47,405 nucleotides of DNA, taken from assembly GCA_947632385.1 (NCBI GenBank), contig CANRPD010000014.1:1-47405 (forward strand). Reading direction: 5' to 3'. Positions 37,500-44,851 of this stretch are shown here, in pieces. The translations under genes and the position numbers were made by a program. Origin of the DNA: an uncultured Clostridia bacterium (lineage in GTDB: Bacteria; Bacillota; Clostridia; Oscillospirales; Acutalibacteraceae). Position 1 is the stretch's first letter. Each line of letters starts with the position of its first letter. The notes beneath the pieces are model-generated. The model was not told the origin of the DNA and searched no databases. It saw only the letters and a list, made by a program, of their open reading frames with translations.

Positions 37500-38345
37500 A
37501 TGATGTATCCCTTTTCGATCGGCGTGATCCTGGACTCTTTCCGTACAGACATCGCGACAGCGTTGGATAAAGCTCAGGCGGTGGGTGCTGCAGGTCTGCA
37601 GGTTTATGCCACCCACGGGGAGATGTCCCCTGAGGAAATGACGGCAGAGAAACGCAGGGAGTTTCTCAATGCTGTCAAAGATCATGGACTGACGATCTCT
37701 GCGCTGTGTGGGGATCTGGGCAAAGGGTTTGGGGATGCCGAACTCAATCCGGATCTGATCGAGCGTTCCAAGCGGATCCTGGATCTGGCCAAGGATCTGG
37801 AGACCAATATTGTTACGACCCATATCGGCGTTGTACCGGATGACCCGAATCATCCCAGGTATCGCGTGATGCAGGATGCCTGCGGTCAGCTGGCTGGCTA
37901 TGCCGACCAGATGGATGCTCATTTTGCCATTGAGACAGGTCCGGAGAAGGCCAATACACTGTGCGGTTTTTTGGATAGTCTCCATTCTACCGGCGTGGCG
38001 GTGAATCTGGATCCGGCCAATTTCGTTATGGTGACCGGGGACGACCCGGTAGCCGCTGTGTATACGCTGAAAAAGTATATCGTTCACACCCATGCCAAAG
38101 ACGGTCGCCGCCTCTATTATCGGGATCCCGAGGCCCTGTACGGTCTGGCGGAAGAGGATATGCTGGCAGATGCTTCCTATATCGAACTGCCTTTGGGCGA
38201 AGGCGATGTGGATTTCCCGAACTATCTCAAGGCATTGGATGAGATCGGCTATCAGGGCTTCCTGACCATCGAGCGGGAGGTAGGGGACGATCCTGAGGGA
38301 GATATTCGGAAGGCGGTCAAGTTCTTGGAGCAACTGATCCGCTGA
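37500..38345 (+). CDS. sugar phosphate isomerase/epimerase family TIM-barrel protein
   Basis: 281 residues, AP-endonuclease-2-like TIM barrel. Conserved features are SIGVILDSFRTD at the start, VTTHIGVVPDDPNHP, AIETGPEKA, VNLDPANFV, HTHAKDGRRLYY and the final GFLTIEREVGDDP. The His and Glu residues in these blocks probably bind a divalent metal. The start is ATG at 37500, or ATG at 37503 with better spacing from AAAGGAG. It is the partner gene of the upstream oxidoreductase and is followed by a clear terminator. Confidence 0.9.
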   Translation: MMYPFSIGVILDSFRTDIATALDKAQAVGAAGLQVYATHGEMSPEEMTAEKRREFLNAVKDHGLTISALCGDLGKGFGDAELNPDLIERSKRILDLAKDLETNIVTTHIGVVPDDPNHPRYRVMQDACGQLAGYADQMDAHFAIETGPEKANTLCGFLDSLHSTGVAVNLDPANFVMVTGDDPVAAVYTLKKYIVHTHAKDGRRLYYRDPEALYGLAEEDMLADASYIELPLGEGDVDFPNYLKALDEIGYQGFLTIEREVGDDPEGDIRKAVKFLEQLIR

Positions 38346-38361
38346 GTTGGACGCAAATATG

Positions 38362-38391
38362 GGCACTCCCGATGGTTCGGGAGTGCCTTTT
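38362..38391 (+). terminator. terminator after the second isomerase-family gene
   Basis: GGCACTCCCGA at 38362-38372 pairs perfectly with TCGGGAGTGCC at 38377-38387 and is followed by TTTT. Confidence 0.88.
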
Positions 38392-38500
38392 CGTGAGGAA
38401 TCATGCAGGAAAGCTCTATGAACAGCGCTGTTGGGTCCTTTTTGACACTGGCAGCGTGGATCAACGGATTTCGATCCGGTAATAAATGAGGGGAAAGGGT

Positions 38501-39391
38501 ATGGACGAAGGGCAAAACAAAGGGCGGTTGGCGTCCTGGATGACCAAAGAGAACTTGAAAATATTCGGTATTGTCAACCTGGGAACTTTACTGCTCAGTG
38601 TGGGGGTGTACTTCTTTAAATTTCCAAATCACTTTACGACCGGCGGTGTCAGCGGAATCTCCATCATTCTGGGCAAGTTTTTTCCAAATATTTCGTCTGC
38701 CACGTTCGTTGCGGCCATCAATATTATTTTGCTGATCCTGGGGTTCCTTTTTATCGGTCGATCTTTTGGGATCTTGACCGCCTACTGCAGTTTGATGTAC
38801 TCTTTGGAGACATGGCTTTTTGAGTGGTTGTTCCCTATGGATGCTCCTTTTACCGATCAACCCTTGCTGGAGCTCTGCTTTGCTATCTTTTTGCCGGCGG
38901 TGGGTTCCGCCCTGCTGTTTAATTACAACGCCTCCAGCGGTGGGACGGACATTGTGGCCATGATCCTGAAAAAGTATTCCTCCATCGGAGATATCGGGAA
39001 AGCGCTGATGATCAGCGACAGCCTCATCGCCGTTTCTTCCTGCTTCATTTTCGGGATGCAGGTGGGCATGTTTTCTTTGCTGGGTCTTTTCCTCAAATCC
39101 TTTGTGGTCGACTCGGTGGTGGAAAATATCAATCTGTGCAAGTGCTTCTTCATTATCACCACCAAACCGGACGAGATCAACGATTACGTGATCCACAAGC
39201 TGCATCACAGCTCCACGATCCTCCATGCGACCGGCGGGTATTCCCATACGGAAGAAAAGGTGGTCATGGTCGCCTGTCGCAGGCGGGAAGCCGTTTGGCT
39301 CCGGCAAGTGTCCAAGAGGATCGATCCGCATTCCTTTATGCTGATCACCAATTCCAGTGAGATCATCGGAAAGGGATTCCTTGCCGTGTGA
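38501..39391 (+). CDS. YitT family membrane protein
   Basis: 296 residues: five to six membrane helices (for example FGIVNLGTLLLSVGVYFFKF), then a soluble C-terminal DUF2179 domain with KPDEINDYVIHKLHHSSTILHATGGY and VVMVACRRREAVWLRQ. Family hallmarks GGVSGISIIL and NASSGGTDIVAMIL are present. The function is not established. The ATG at 38501 is chosen because GAGGGGAAAGGG precedes it; an ATG at 38486 overlaps that site. In the 155-nt gap before it I see only the preceding terminator. Confidence 0.92.
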   Translation: MDEGQNKGRLASWMTKENLKIFGIVNLGTLLLSVGVYFFKFPNHFTTGGVSGISIILGKFFPNISSATFVAAINIILLILGFLFIGRSFGILTAYCSLMYSLETWLFEWLFPMDAPFTDQPLLELCFAIFLPAVGSALLFNYNASSGGTDIVAMILKKYSSIGDIGKALMISDSLIAVSSCFIFGMQVGMFSLLGLFLKSFVVDSVVENINLCKCFFIITTKPDEINDYVIHKLHHSSTILHATGGYSHTEEKVVMVACRRREAVWLRQVSKRIDPHSFMLITNSSEIIGKGFLAV

Positions 39392-39420
39392 TAGGCACGG
39401 AAAAAGATTTTCGTCACAAT

Positions 39421-39449
39421 TTGCAAATGGGTTCGGGATGTGCTATACT
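39421..39449 (+). promoter_or_regulatory. predicted promoter of the HD hydrolase-ABC transporter operon
   Basis: -35 TTGCAA at 39421-39426, 17-bp spacer, and -10 TATACT at 39444-39449 with an upstream TGC (extended -10). Confidence 0.7.
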
Positions 39450-39501
39450 TCTAGCAGGAAGTCAGCCATTTCGAGCCCGTTTGATCTTTTGAGGTGATTC
39501 T

Positions 39502-40101
39502 ATGGAGAACCGAGAGGCCTATCGGCAGGAATTTTGCAGGATTTTCAAGGAAAAAGTCACCCGTGAGGGCAGCGACCGGCTGTTGAACTGGCTCTCCGGT
39601 ACGGATTTTTTTACTGCGCCGGCCAGCACCAAATACCATGGCGCCTGCGAGTGCGGTCTGGTGATGCACAGCATCAATGTGTATCAAGTCTTGCGGGGGA
39701 AATACTTTGAAGAAGGGGACAACGAGGAGTCCTTTGCCCTGTGCGCGCTTCTCCACGATGTGTGCAAGGCGCAGTTTTACAAGGTTTCCTCCCGAAATGT
39801 GAAAAACGAAGAGACCGGAGCCTGGGAAAAACAACCCTATTATTCCGTAGAGGATATGTTCCCGTATGGGCACGGAGAGAAGTCTGTGTATCTCATCGAG
39901 CGATTTGTGCGCTTGAAACCCGCCGAGGCCATGGCCATTCGCTGGCATATGGGCGGCTTTGATGATGCAACCAAGGGCGGCAGTTTTGCGGTCAGCACGG
40001 CCTTCGATCGGTATCCGTTGGCGGTGAAGCTGCATCTTTCCGACCTGGAAGCAACCTATCTATTGGAGCACGGGACCTCTGCTGTGCGCCGAGGCAGCTG
40101 A
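39502..40101 (+). CDS. HD-domain hydrolase
   Basis: 199 residues with an HD-superfamily metal site: H56 (GLVMHSINVYQ), H85-D86 (ALLHDVCKA), H124 (YGHGEKS), H149 (RWHMGGF) and D181 (LHLSDLEA). The order resembles YhaM-type 3'-5' exoribonucleases and phage-associated HD hydrolases, but no OB fold is attached. The substrate, a nucleotide or RNA end, is unknown. It is first in an operon, 14 nt before the ABC ATPase gene. No phage genes are near. Confidence 0.85.
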   Translation: MENREAYRQEFCRIFKEKVTREGSDRLLNWLSGTDFFTAPASTKYHGACECGLVMHSINVYQVLRGKYFEEGDNEESFALCALLHDVCKAQFYKVSSRNVKNEETGAWEKQPYYSVEDMFPYGHGEKSVYLIERFVRLKPAEAMAIRWHMGGFDDATKGGSFAVSTAFDRYPLAVKLHLSDLEATYLLEHGTSAVRRGS

Positions 40102-40115
40102 AAGGAGGCCGCTCT

Positions 40116-41138
40116 TTGGACGCGATAATCACCAACGAATTGACCAAGCGTTTTCAAACCGTTTCTGCGCTGCAGGGCGTCAATCTTCGTGTGCCAGAAG
40201 GCGTGGCCTTCGCCTGTGTGGGAGGGCCTTCTTCCGGGAAGACCACTTTGATCCGCATCCTTGCCGGCCTTTGCCGGCCAACGTCCGGAGACAGCTTTGT
40301 GCTGGGGATCTCCACGTTTTTTGAATCCGAAAAGCTGCATGGTGTCGCAGGTGCGGTCCTGAATTCCGCGCGCATGTACGATCACATGACTCTTTCCGAA
40401 AATCTGCGTTTTTTTGCCGGCCTCAATGGTGTTGACGAAAACGATGCCATCGATCGGTTATCGCAGCTGCTGCATCGGCTGGATATTTGGGAACACCGGG
40501 ATCAGACGGTGGACAGGCTGACCACTGGCGTTCGGGTGCGGGCTGCCCTGGCCCGTGCGTTGATGAACCGGCCACGGGTATTGCTCATCGACGAACCGGA
40601 TGGGGGGTTGGACCGTGAAACGGCCGATCACATGCGGGAATTGCTTTCCTATTGGGTGACGCAGGAGGGAATGACGGTCCTGCTGTGCACTCGAAACATG
40701 GCCTATGCCCAGTTGCTTGGCAGTCAGTTTGCGGTCATACACCAGGGGGTGCTGCGTGCCTCCGGAGATATGGAAGCACTGCGGGAACGGGCCGGTGTGC
40801 GGTGCCGTGCACTGCTTCGTCTGGGGGAAGGACAGCAGCCGCCCAAAGGGTTTGTCCGGTGCGATGCCGGCTGGCAAAAGGATCTGGACAGCGAAGAAGA
40901 ACTGCCTCGGATCGTCTCCAGGGCGGTATTCGATGGAAAAGAGATTTACGAGGCACGCATCATCCCGCCGACACTGGAGGAACTGTATACGGCTCTTCTG
41001 GAAGGTGGCGCAGAAAGGATCGGTGAACTGGATGGATTCCAAGAAGACAGCGAGGACGGATACAAAGACACAGAGACCGCCCCGGAAGACGGCTCTGAAG
41101 ATCCAGAAGAAGGAAGCCAGGAAACAGGGCTTTTTTAA
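40116..41138 (+). CDS. ABC transporter ATP-binding protein with altered motifs and acidic tail
   Basis: 340 residues. Walker A GGPSSGKTT is at 36-44 and Walker B VLLIDEP, with its catalytic Glu, at 155-161; both are intact. The other ATPase motifs deviate: the Q-loop position reads VLNSARMYDHMT (Asn83 for Gln), the signature reads LTTGVRVR at 135-142 in place of LSGGQ-type, and the H-loop reads CTRNMAYA (Arg193 for His). Like CcmA/DrrA relatives it has a C-terminal extension, here ending in a 35-residue tail with 14 Asp/Glu. The start is TTG, with AAAGGAGG 7 nt upstream. Hydrolysis may be weak or need a partner. Confidence 0.9.
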   Translation: MDAIITNELTKRFQTVSALQGVNLRVPEGVAFACVGGPSSGKTTLIRILAGLCRPTSGDSFVLGISTFFESEKLHGVAGAVLNSARMYDHMTLSENLRFFAGLNGVDENDAIDRLSQLLHRLDIWEHRDQTVDRLTTGVRVRAALARALMNRPRVLLIDEPDGGLDRETADHMRELLSYWVTQEGMTVLLCTRNMAYAQLLGSQFAVIHQGVLRASGDMEALRERAGVRCRALLRLGEGQQPPKGFVRCDAGWQKDLDSEEELPRIVSRAVFDGKEIYEARIIPPTLEELYTALLEGGAERIGELDGFQEDSEDGYKDTETAPEDGSEDPEEGSQETGLF

Positions 41139-41958
41139 ATCCATCGGGCTTTTTTCCTCCATTGAGACCACCTTGATGCGAAAAGACCTCAATGCGATCT
41201 GGCGAAGGAAGGGGATCCGGGCGTTGCTTATGATCATGCCTGCCGTTTTGGTGGTCGTGATCCCGCTGGCCTATTTTGCCACCATCAGCCTGCTGCCGGT
41301 CCCAGAGACCGCTCACAGACCGGAGGTGCTTCTTTCACTGCTCTCCGCTGAGACGGCTGGCCACGGCTATCGGCAGTTTTGGATGGACGCTTTCACCTCA
41401 CTCATGTGTCCTATGCTGTTCCTAGCAGTGCCAATCGTTTGTGCGGTCACTTCAGCCGCCTGCGTTTTTGTCAGCGAAAAAGAAAACCACACCCTGGAGA
41501 CGTTGCTGCTGTCACCCATGAGCAGCCGGTCTATCTTCAATACGAAGATCACGGTGTGCGTGATGGTCACCATCATCATCTCCGTAGTTTCATTTTTTGT
41601 GTTTGCCATCACGGTCTCCGTTGCGGATATCGTAATCTCTGCTCCGTTTTTCATGAGCTTGGAATGGCTGGTCACGCTGTTTCTGCTCATGCCTTCCGTG
41701 ACGCTGTTTTCCGTGGTTTTTGTCACGCTGTTGATCCATCGAGTGGGCAGTGTGGGGGAGTGCCTGCAAACGGTAGGGTATATCCTTCTTCCGTTTTTGG
41801 TTCTGTTTTTGATCCAATTCACTGGCGCGATCCGACTGAACGCGTTGTTTTTGGGTGTGCTTTCGGTCGTTCTTTTCGCTGTTTCGGTGCTTCTTTTTAA
41901 TTTTTCTGCCCGGCGATTTAATGCGGACAGCCTTTTTTCCCGCACTGGTTCCATTTGA
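41032..41958 (+). CDS. ABC-2 type transporter permease
   Basis: About 308 residues: a basic cytoplasmic N-terminus (12 Lys/Arg in the first 35 residues), then six hydrophobic segments. The ABC-2/NatB hallmark EKENHTLETLLLSPMS lies between membrane spans. The ATG at 41032 overlaps the ATPase gene by 107 nt in the +1 frame. The next in-frame ATG, at about 41176 (LMRKDLNAIW), would avoid the overlap but would drop the basic segment. The substrate is unknown; the pair may export a small molecule or ion. There is no clear terminator before the next promoter. Confidence 0.85.
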   Translation: MDSKKTARTDTKTQRPPRKTALKIQKKEARKQGFFKSIGLFSSIETTLMRKDLNAIWRRKGIRALLMIMPAVLVVVIPLAYFATISLLPVPETAHRPEVLLSLLSAETAGHGYRQFWMDAFTSLMCPMLFLAVPIVCAVTSAACVFVSEKENHTLETLLLSPMSSRSIFNTKITVCVMVTIIISVVSFFVFAITVSVADIVISAPFFMSLEWLVTLFLLMPSVTLFSVVFVTLLIHRVGSVGECLQTVGYILLPFLVLFLIQFTGAIRLNALFLGVLSVVLFAVSVLLFNFSARRFNADSLFSRTGSI

Positions 41959-41990
41959 TCCGGCCGCTTTTGACGCGAGCGGATCCCCTC

Positions 41991-42019
41991 TTGACAGCTT
42001 TTATTGGATTTGATACAAT
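41991..42019 (+). promoter_or_regulatory. predicted promoter of the TSCPD gene
   Basis: Consensus -35 TTGACA at 41991-41996, 17-bp spacer, -10 TACAAT at 42014-42019 preceded by TGA (extended -10). Confidence 0.75.
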
Positions 42020-42067
42020 GAAAATATCAGTTATAAGCAATCTTTTTTTCAGAAAGGAGACAAAAGG

Positions 42068-42325
42068 ATGGAGATTTCATACAAACCCAAGGGAGTCTGC
42101 TCCCGCCAGATCGACATCGTTTTGGACGGCGATGTGATCAAGTCCGTCAAGTTCACCGGGGGCTGCAACGGCAATACCCAGGGGGTCGCCGCTTTGGCCG
42201 TTGGAATGACGGCGCAAGAGTACATTGCCCGCTGCAAGGGGATCAACTGCGGTGGAAAAGGCACTTCCTGCCCGGATCAGTTGGCTCATGCGCTGGAAGA
42301 AGCTTTGGAAGCCGCTGTGCATTGA
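42068..42325 (+). CDS. TSCPD domain-containing protein (TIGR03905-like)
   Basis: 85 residues. The protein is the small TSCPD domain alone, as found at the C-terminus of class II ribonucleotide reductases. It has VCSRQIDIVLDGDVI, KFTGGCNGNTQGVAAL, GINCGGKGTSCPDQLAHALEEAL and four or more cysteines that may bind metal. The function is unknown. The ATG follows AGAAAGGAGA. It is monocistronic, with its own promoter and a terminator. Confidence 0.92.
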   Translation: MEISYKPKGVCSRQIDIVLDGDVIKSVKFTGGCNGNTQGVAALAVGMTAQEYIARCKGINCGGKGTSCPDQLAHALEEALEAAVH

Positions 42326-42358
42326 GTCCATATTAGGCTATATTTAGGTGAATAAAGT

Positions 42359-42390
42359 TGGAGGGCGCTGTCAAACGACAGCGCCCTCCA
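42359..42390. terminator. bidirectional terminator between TSCPD gene and microprotein gene
   Basis: A perfect 14-bp stem: TGGAGGGCGCTGTC at 42359-42372 pairs with 42377-42390, loop AAAC. The tails are not strongly T-rich, but the genes converge here. Confidence 0.75.
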
Positions 42391-42404
42391 GTCTTACTGG
42401 GCTA

Positions 42405-42554
42405 TCAGCATCCGCAGCCGTTTCCGCAGCCGTTCCCACAGCCGCAGCCATCGTTTGCCGTAGCGTATCCGTTGCCGCCAAAGCCGCAGCCGCCGCAACA
42501 CAGCAGGATCAGCACGATGATGATCACCCAAGTACAACCGTTATTACCGCACAT
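42405..42554 (-). CDS. 49-residue Cys/Gly-rich membrane microprotein
   Basis: Sequence layout: MCGNNGCTW, a hydrophobic core VIIIVLILLCC, then a Gly/Cys tail ending in repeats of the form GCGNGCGNGCGC. It holds 11 cysteines in 49 residues. The start ATG at 42552-42554 has a perfect AAAGGAGG 9 nt upstream, which supports translation. The frame is open further 5' but lacks a site there. The hydrophobic-plus-Gly layout recalls the small spore-coat-associated YjcZ/Sscc-type proteins, but the cysteines are unusual. The function is unknown; metal binding or disulfide cross-linking in the spore coat is a guess. Confidence 0.75.
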   Translation of the reverse strand: MCGNNGCTWVIIIVLILLCCGGCGFGGNGYATANDGCGCGNGCGNGCGC

Positions 42555-42703
42555 AGAATTGTGCCTCCTTTCGTTTACAGTCCATCCTATGTGGGTCTGG
42601 GAAAAGTGTTCCGGATGATAAAAACGCAAAAAAAATTGGAGATCGTGAGAAATTGGAAGAAAATGAAAGCATTCGAGAGATTTTGAGCCATTTTGAACCT
42701 AGA

Positions 42704-42720
42704 TTTGACTTTTATTGACC
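42704..42720 (-). promoter_or_regulatory. CtsR box, upstream and inverted
   Basis: Read on the minus strand this is GGTCAAT-AAA-AGTCAAA, a 7-3-7 heptad repeat with one mismatch to the CtsR consensus RGTCAAA-NAN-RGTCAAA. It abuts the -35 box. Confidence 0.65.
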
Positions 42721-42748
42721 TTGAATTTGCTGCGAAAACGTGTATAAT
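42721..42748 (+). promoter_or_regulatory. predicted ctsR operon promoter
   Basis: -35 TTGAAT at 42721-42726, 16-bp spacer, perfect -10 TATAAT at 42743-42748. It is bracketed by two CtsR boxes. Confidence 0.72.
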
Positions 42749-42751
42749 TAA

Positions 42752-42768
42752 AGTCAAAGAAAGTCAAA
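42752..42768 (+). promoter_or_regulatory. CtsR box, downstream and direct
   Basis: AGTCAAA-GAA-AGTCAAA matches the CtsR heptad-repeat operator exactly. It lies 4 nt after the -10 box, over the transcription start, so binding should block initiation. Confidence 0.92.
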
Positions 42769-42817
42769 GGCAAAAAACGAACTGAAATGTTATTGGGTTT
42801 TGGAAAGGGATGAGGAG

Positions 42818-43270
42818 ATGCGAATCAGCGACAGCGTGGCAAACTATATTTTACAGTTGCTCAATGCAGCGGACGGCACTGCAGAGATCCAGCGAAACGA
42901 GCTGGCCAATCTGCTGGGGTGCGTCCCCAGCCAGATCAATTATGTGCTTTCGTCCAGATTTACACCGGAACAAGGGTACTTGGTCGAAAGCCGGCGAGGC
43001 GGCGGCGGGTACATCCGCATCACCCGGATGCAGATCACAACGTCGGATATGATCATGCACATCATCAATGCGGTGGGGGATGAGCTGGACGCGGGAACGG
43101 TCCGTGCCATGTGTGAAAACATGGTCTACAGCGGCGTATTGGGCCGCACAACAGCGGCAGTGGTCCAGGCTGCTACCTCCGAGAAGGCACTGGTCCAGGT
43201 CCCCAGAGAGCTGCGCGACCGTGTCCGTGCTGCGATTTTCAAAAATGTTTTGCTTGCTGCCAGAATGTGA
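42818..43270 (+). CDS. ctsR: heat-shock transcriptional repressor CtsR
   Basis: 150 residues, the typical length. CtsR represses clp genes and is released by heat and by McsB. The winged helix-turn-helix has MRISDSVANYILQLL, RNELANLLGCVPSQINYVLSSRFT and the glycine-rich wing GYLVESRRGGGGYIRI, which senses temperature. A C-terminal dimer domain follows (VYSGVLGRTTAAVV). The ATG at 42818 lies 7 nt after AAAGGGA; a TTG at 42800 is also in frame. Its own promoter has two CtsR boxes, implying autoregulation. Confidence 0.97.
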   Translation: MRISDSVANYILQLLNAADGTAEIQRNELANLLGCVPSQINYVLSSRFTPEQGYLVESRRGGGGYIRITRMQITTSDMIMHIINAVGDELDAGTVRAMCENMVYSGVLGRTTAAVVQAATSEKALVQVPRELRDRVRAAIFKNVLLAARM

Positions 43271-43300
43271 CGCACATACTACCCAAAGGAGGTTATTCTT

Positions 43301-43813
43301 ATGATCTGTCAGGTTTGCGGAAAGAAAATGGCTACGACGCACGTAAAAAGTATTGTGAACGGAAAGCTGACCGAGCTGCACCTCTGCGACGATTGCGCTC
43401 GAGAACAAGGCTACAGCGGATGGATGAATCCCTTCAGCTTCGACTTCGGCAACATGCTGGGCGGACTGTTGGGTGGTGTGAAGTCCGGTGGAGAGGTCAA
43501 ACGCTGCGAGAAATGCGGAGCCAGCTTTGAAGAGATCGCCGAATCCGGGAAGATCGGCTGTGCCCATTGTTATGAGACCTTCCGGGACCGGCTATTGCCC
43601 ATGATCCAACGGATCCACGGCACGGCAGTCCATAAGGGCAAGGTCCCTGGGGGCTCCGCTTTGCGGGTCGTGGAAGAAAACAGCAAGATCGTTCCCGCCC
43701 GTTCGGCTTTGGAAGAAAAACGCAGAGAGATGCAAAAGGCCATCGAGGCCCAGGAGTTTGAGAAAGCCGCGGTGCTCCGCGACGAGATAAAGGAGCTGGA
43801 AAAAGGTGAATAA
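43301..43813 (+). CDS. mcsA: McsA, zinc-binding activator of the McsB arginine kinase
   Basis: 170 residues. Four CxxC pairs (C3/C6, C29/C32, C69/C72, C87/C90) form two zinc sites. A C-terminal UVR motif follows (ALEEKRREMQKAIEAQEFEKAAVLRDEIKEL region). McsA activates McsB and links it to ClpC. The ATG has AAAGGAGG upstream. It overlaps mcsB by 8 nt. Confidence 0.96.
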   Translation: MICQVCGKKMATTHVKSIVNGKLTELHLCDDCAREQGYSGWMNPFSFDFGNMLGGLLGGVKSGGEVKRCEKCGASFEEIAESGKIGCAHCYETFRDRLLPMIQRIHGTAVHKGKVPGGSALRVVEENSKIVPARSALEEKRREMQKAIEAQEFEKAAVLRDEIKELEKGE

Positions 43814-44846
43814 TTCGGTCAAATGGTATGAAAAAGAGGGCCCGGTCCGCGAAGAGGTCGTCAGCACCCGGGTGCGCCTTGCCAGAAACCTGCGTCAATA
43901 TCCCTTTTCCTGTCGAGCCACCGCCCAGCAAAAGGCGGAGATCGAAGAGAAAGTCAAGAGCGCCTTGTTGTCCGGAAACAGCATCCTTTCCCGCGAATTC
44001 CGCTTTGTCCCCTTGGAGGATCTAAACGAGATCCAATCCATGTCCTTGGTCGAACGGCATGTAGTCAGTCCCGAGTTTATCGCCGATCCGCGGGGAAAGG
44101 CTGTTTTGGTCAACGAGGACGAAAGCGTGTCCATCATGATCAACGAGGAGGATCATTTGCGCATCCAGGTGATGGGCAGCGGGCTGACGCTCAAAGAGAC
44201 GGCAGAGACCGCCGACCGGTTGGACACCCTGCTGGGGGAGACCTTGGACTTTGCTTTTGACCCGCAGCTGGGCTACCTGACCCAGTGTCCCACCAACCTG
44301 GGGATCGGGATGCGCGCTTCGGTGATGCTCCATCTGCCCGCCTTGACGGCTACGGGCGCCATGAACCGGTTGTTTGCCAGCCTGTCCAAGCTGGGTATGG
44401 CGCTGCGCGGGTCCTACGGAGAGGGCAGTAAAGTGGTCGGGGACATGTATCAGCTTTCCAACCAGATCACCTTGGGGCTCAGCGAGGCGGAAGCCCTGGC
44501 CAATTTGAGCAGCATTTCCGATCAGATCATTGAACAGGAGCGCAAAGCAAGGCAGCAGCTGTTGTCCGGACTCTCCGCCCAGGATAAAGTTTTCCGTGCG
44601 GCCGGGGTGCTGAAAAGCGCACGGCTGCTCTCCAGCGAAGAGTGCATGGAGCTGCTCTCTCTGGTACGGCTGGGCCTGACAGGCGGCCTGCTCCATGGAT
44701 TGGATTTTGCCGCCTTGAACAGCCTCTGTGTAAAGCTCCAGCCCAATACACTTTCCGCAAACAGCAATGTGCCGCTGGACGAGGCCGCCCGGGATACTCT
44801 GCGGGCCACGGTCGTCCGGTCGGCTCTGGAAACCATCAAGGAGTGA
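43806..44846 (+). CDS. mcsB: protein arginine kinase McsB
   Basis: 346 residues of the guanidino-kinase (creatine kinase-like) family. It phosphorylates arginine on misfolded proteins and on CtsR, marking them for ClpCP. Motifs are STRVRLARNLRQYPF, VNEDESVSIMINEEDHLR and the catalytic CPTNLGIGMRASVMLHLP. RGSYGEGSKVVGDMYQLSNQ belongs to the phospho-arginine-sensing C-terminal domain. The start is GTG at 43806, inside the end of mcsA, so translation is coupled. Confidence 0.97.
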   Translation: MNNSVKWYEKEGPVREEVVSTRVRLARNLRQYPFSCRATAQQKAEIEEKVKSALLSGNSILSREFRFVPLEDLNEIQSMSLVERHVVSPEFIADPRGKAVLVNEDESVSIMINEEDHLRIQVMGSGLTLKETAETADRLDTLLGETLDFAFDPQLGYLTQCPTNLGIGMRASVMLHLPALTATGAMNRLFASLSKLGMALRGSYGEGSKVVGDMYQLSNQITLGLSEAEALANLSSISDQIIEQERKARQQLLSGLSAQDKVFRAAGVLKSARLLSSEECMELLSLVRLGLTGGLLHGLDFAALNSLCVKLQPNTLSANSNVPLDEAARDTLRATVVRSALETIKE

Positions 44847-44851
44847 GTGCA

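Noticed and set aside
39502-40101. Prophage remnant suggested by the HD hydrolase
   Set aside because: No integrase, structural or lysis genes nearby, and base composition matches the neighbours.
41955-41990. Hairpin GATCCG...CGGATC after the ABC permease as a terminator
   Set aside because: The stem is interrupted and the following bases are C-rich rather than T-rich.
42408-42450. CRISPR-like short repeats
   Set aside because: The repeats are contiguous 12-nt units inside a Cys/Gly coding tail, with no spacers.
42348-42686. 112-codon plus-strand frame opposite the microprotein
   Set aside because: It begins in the terminator, is a shadow of the Gly/Cys repeats (Ala/Ser/Thr-rich) and lacks a ribosome binding site.
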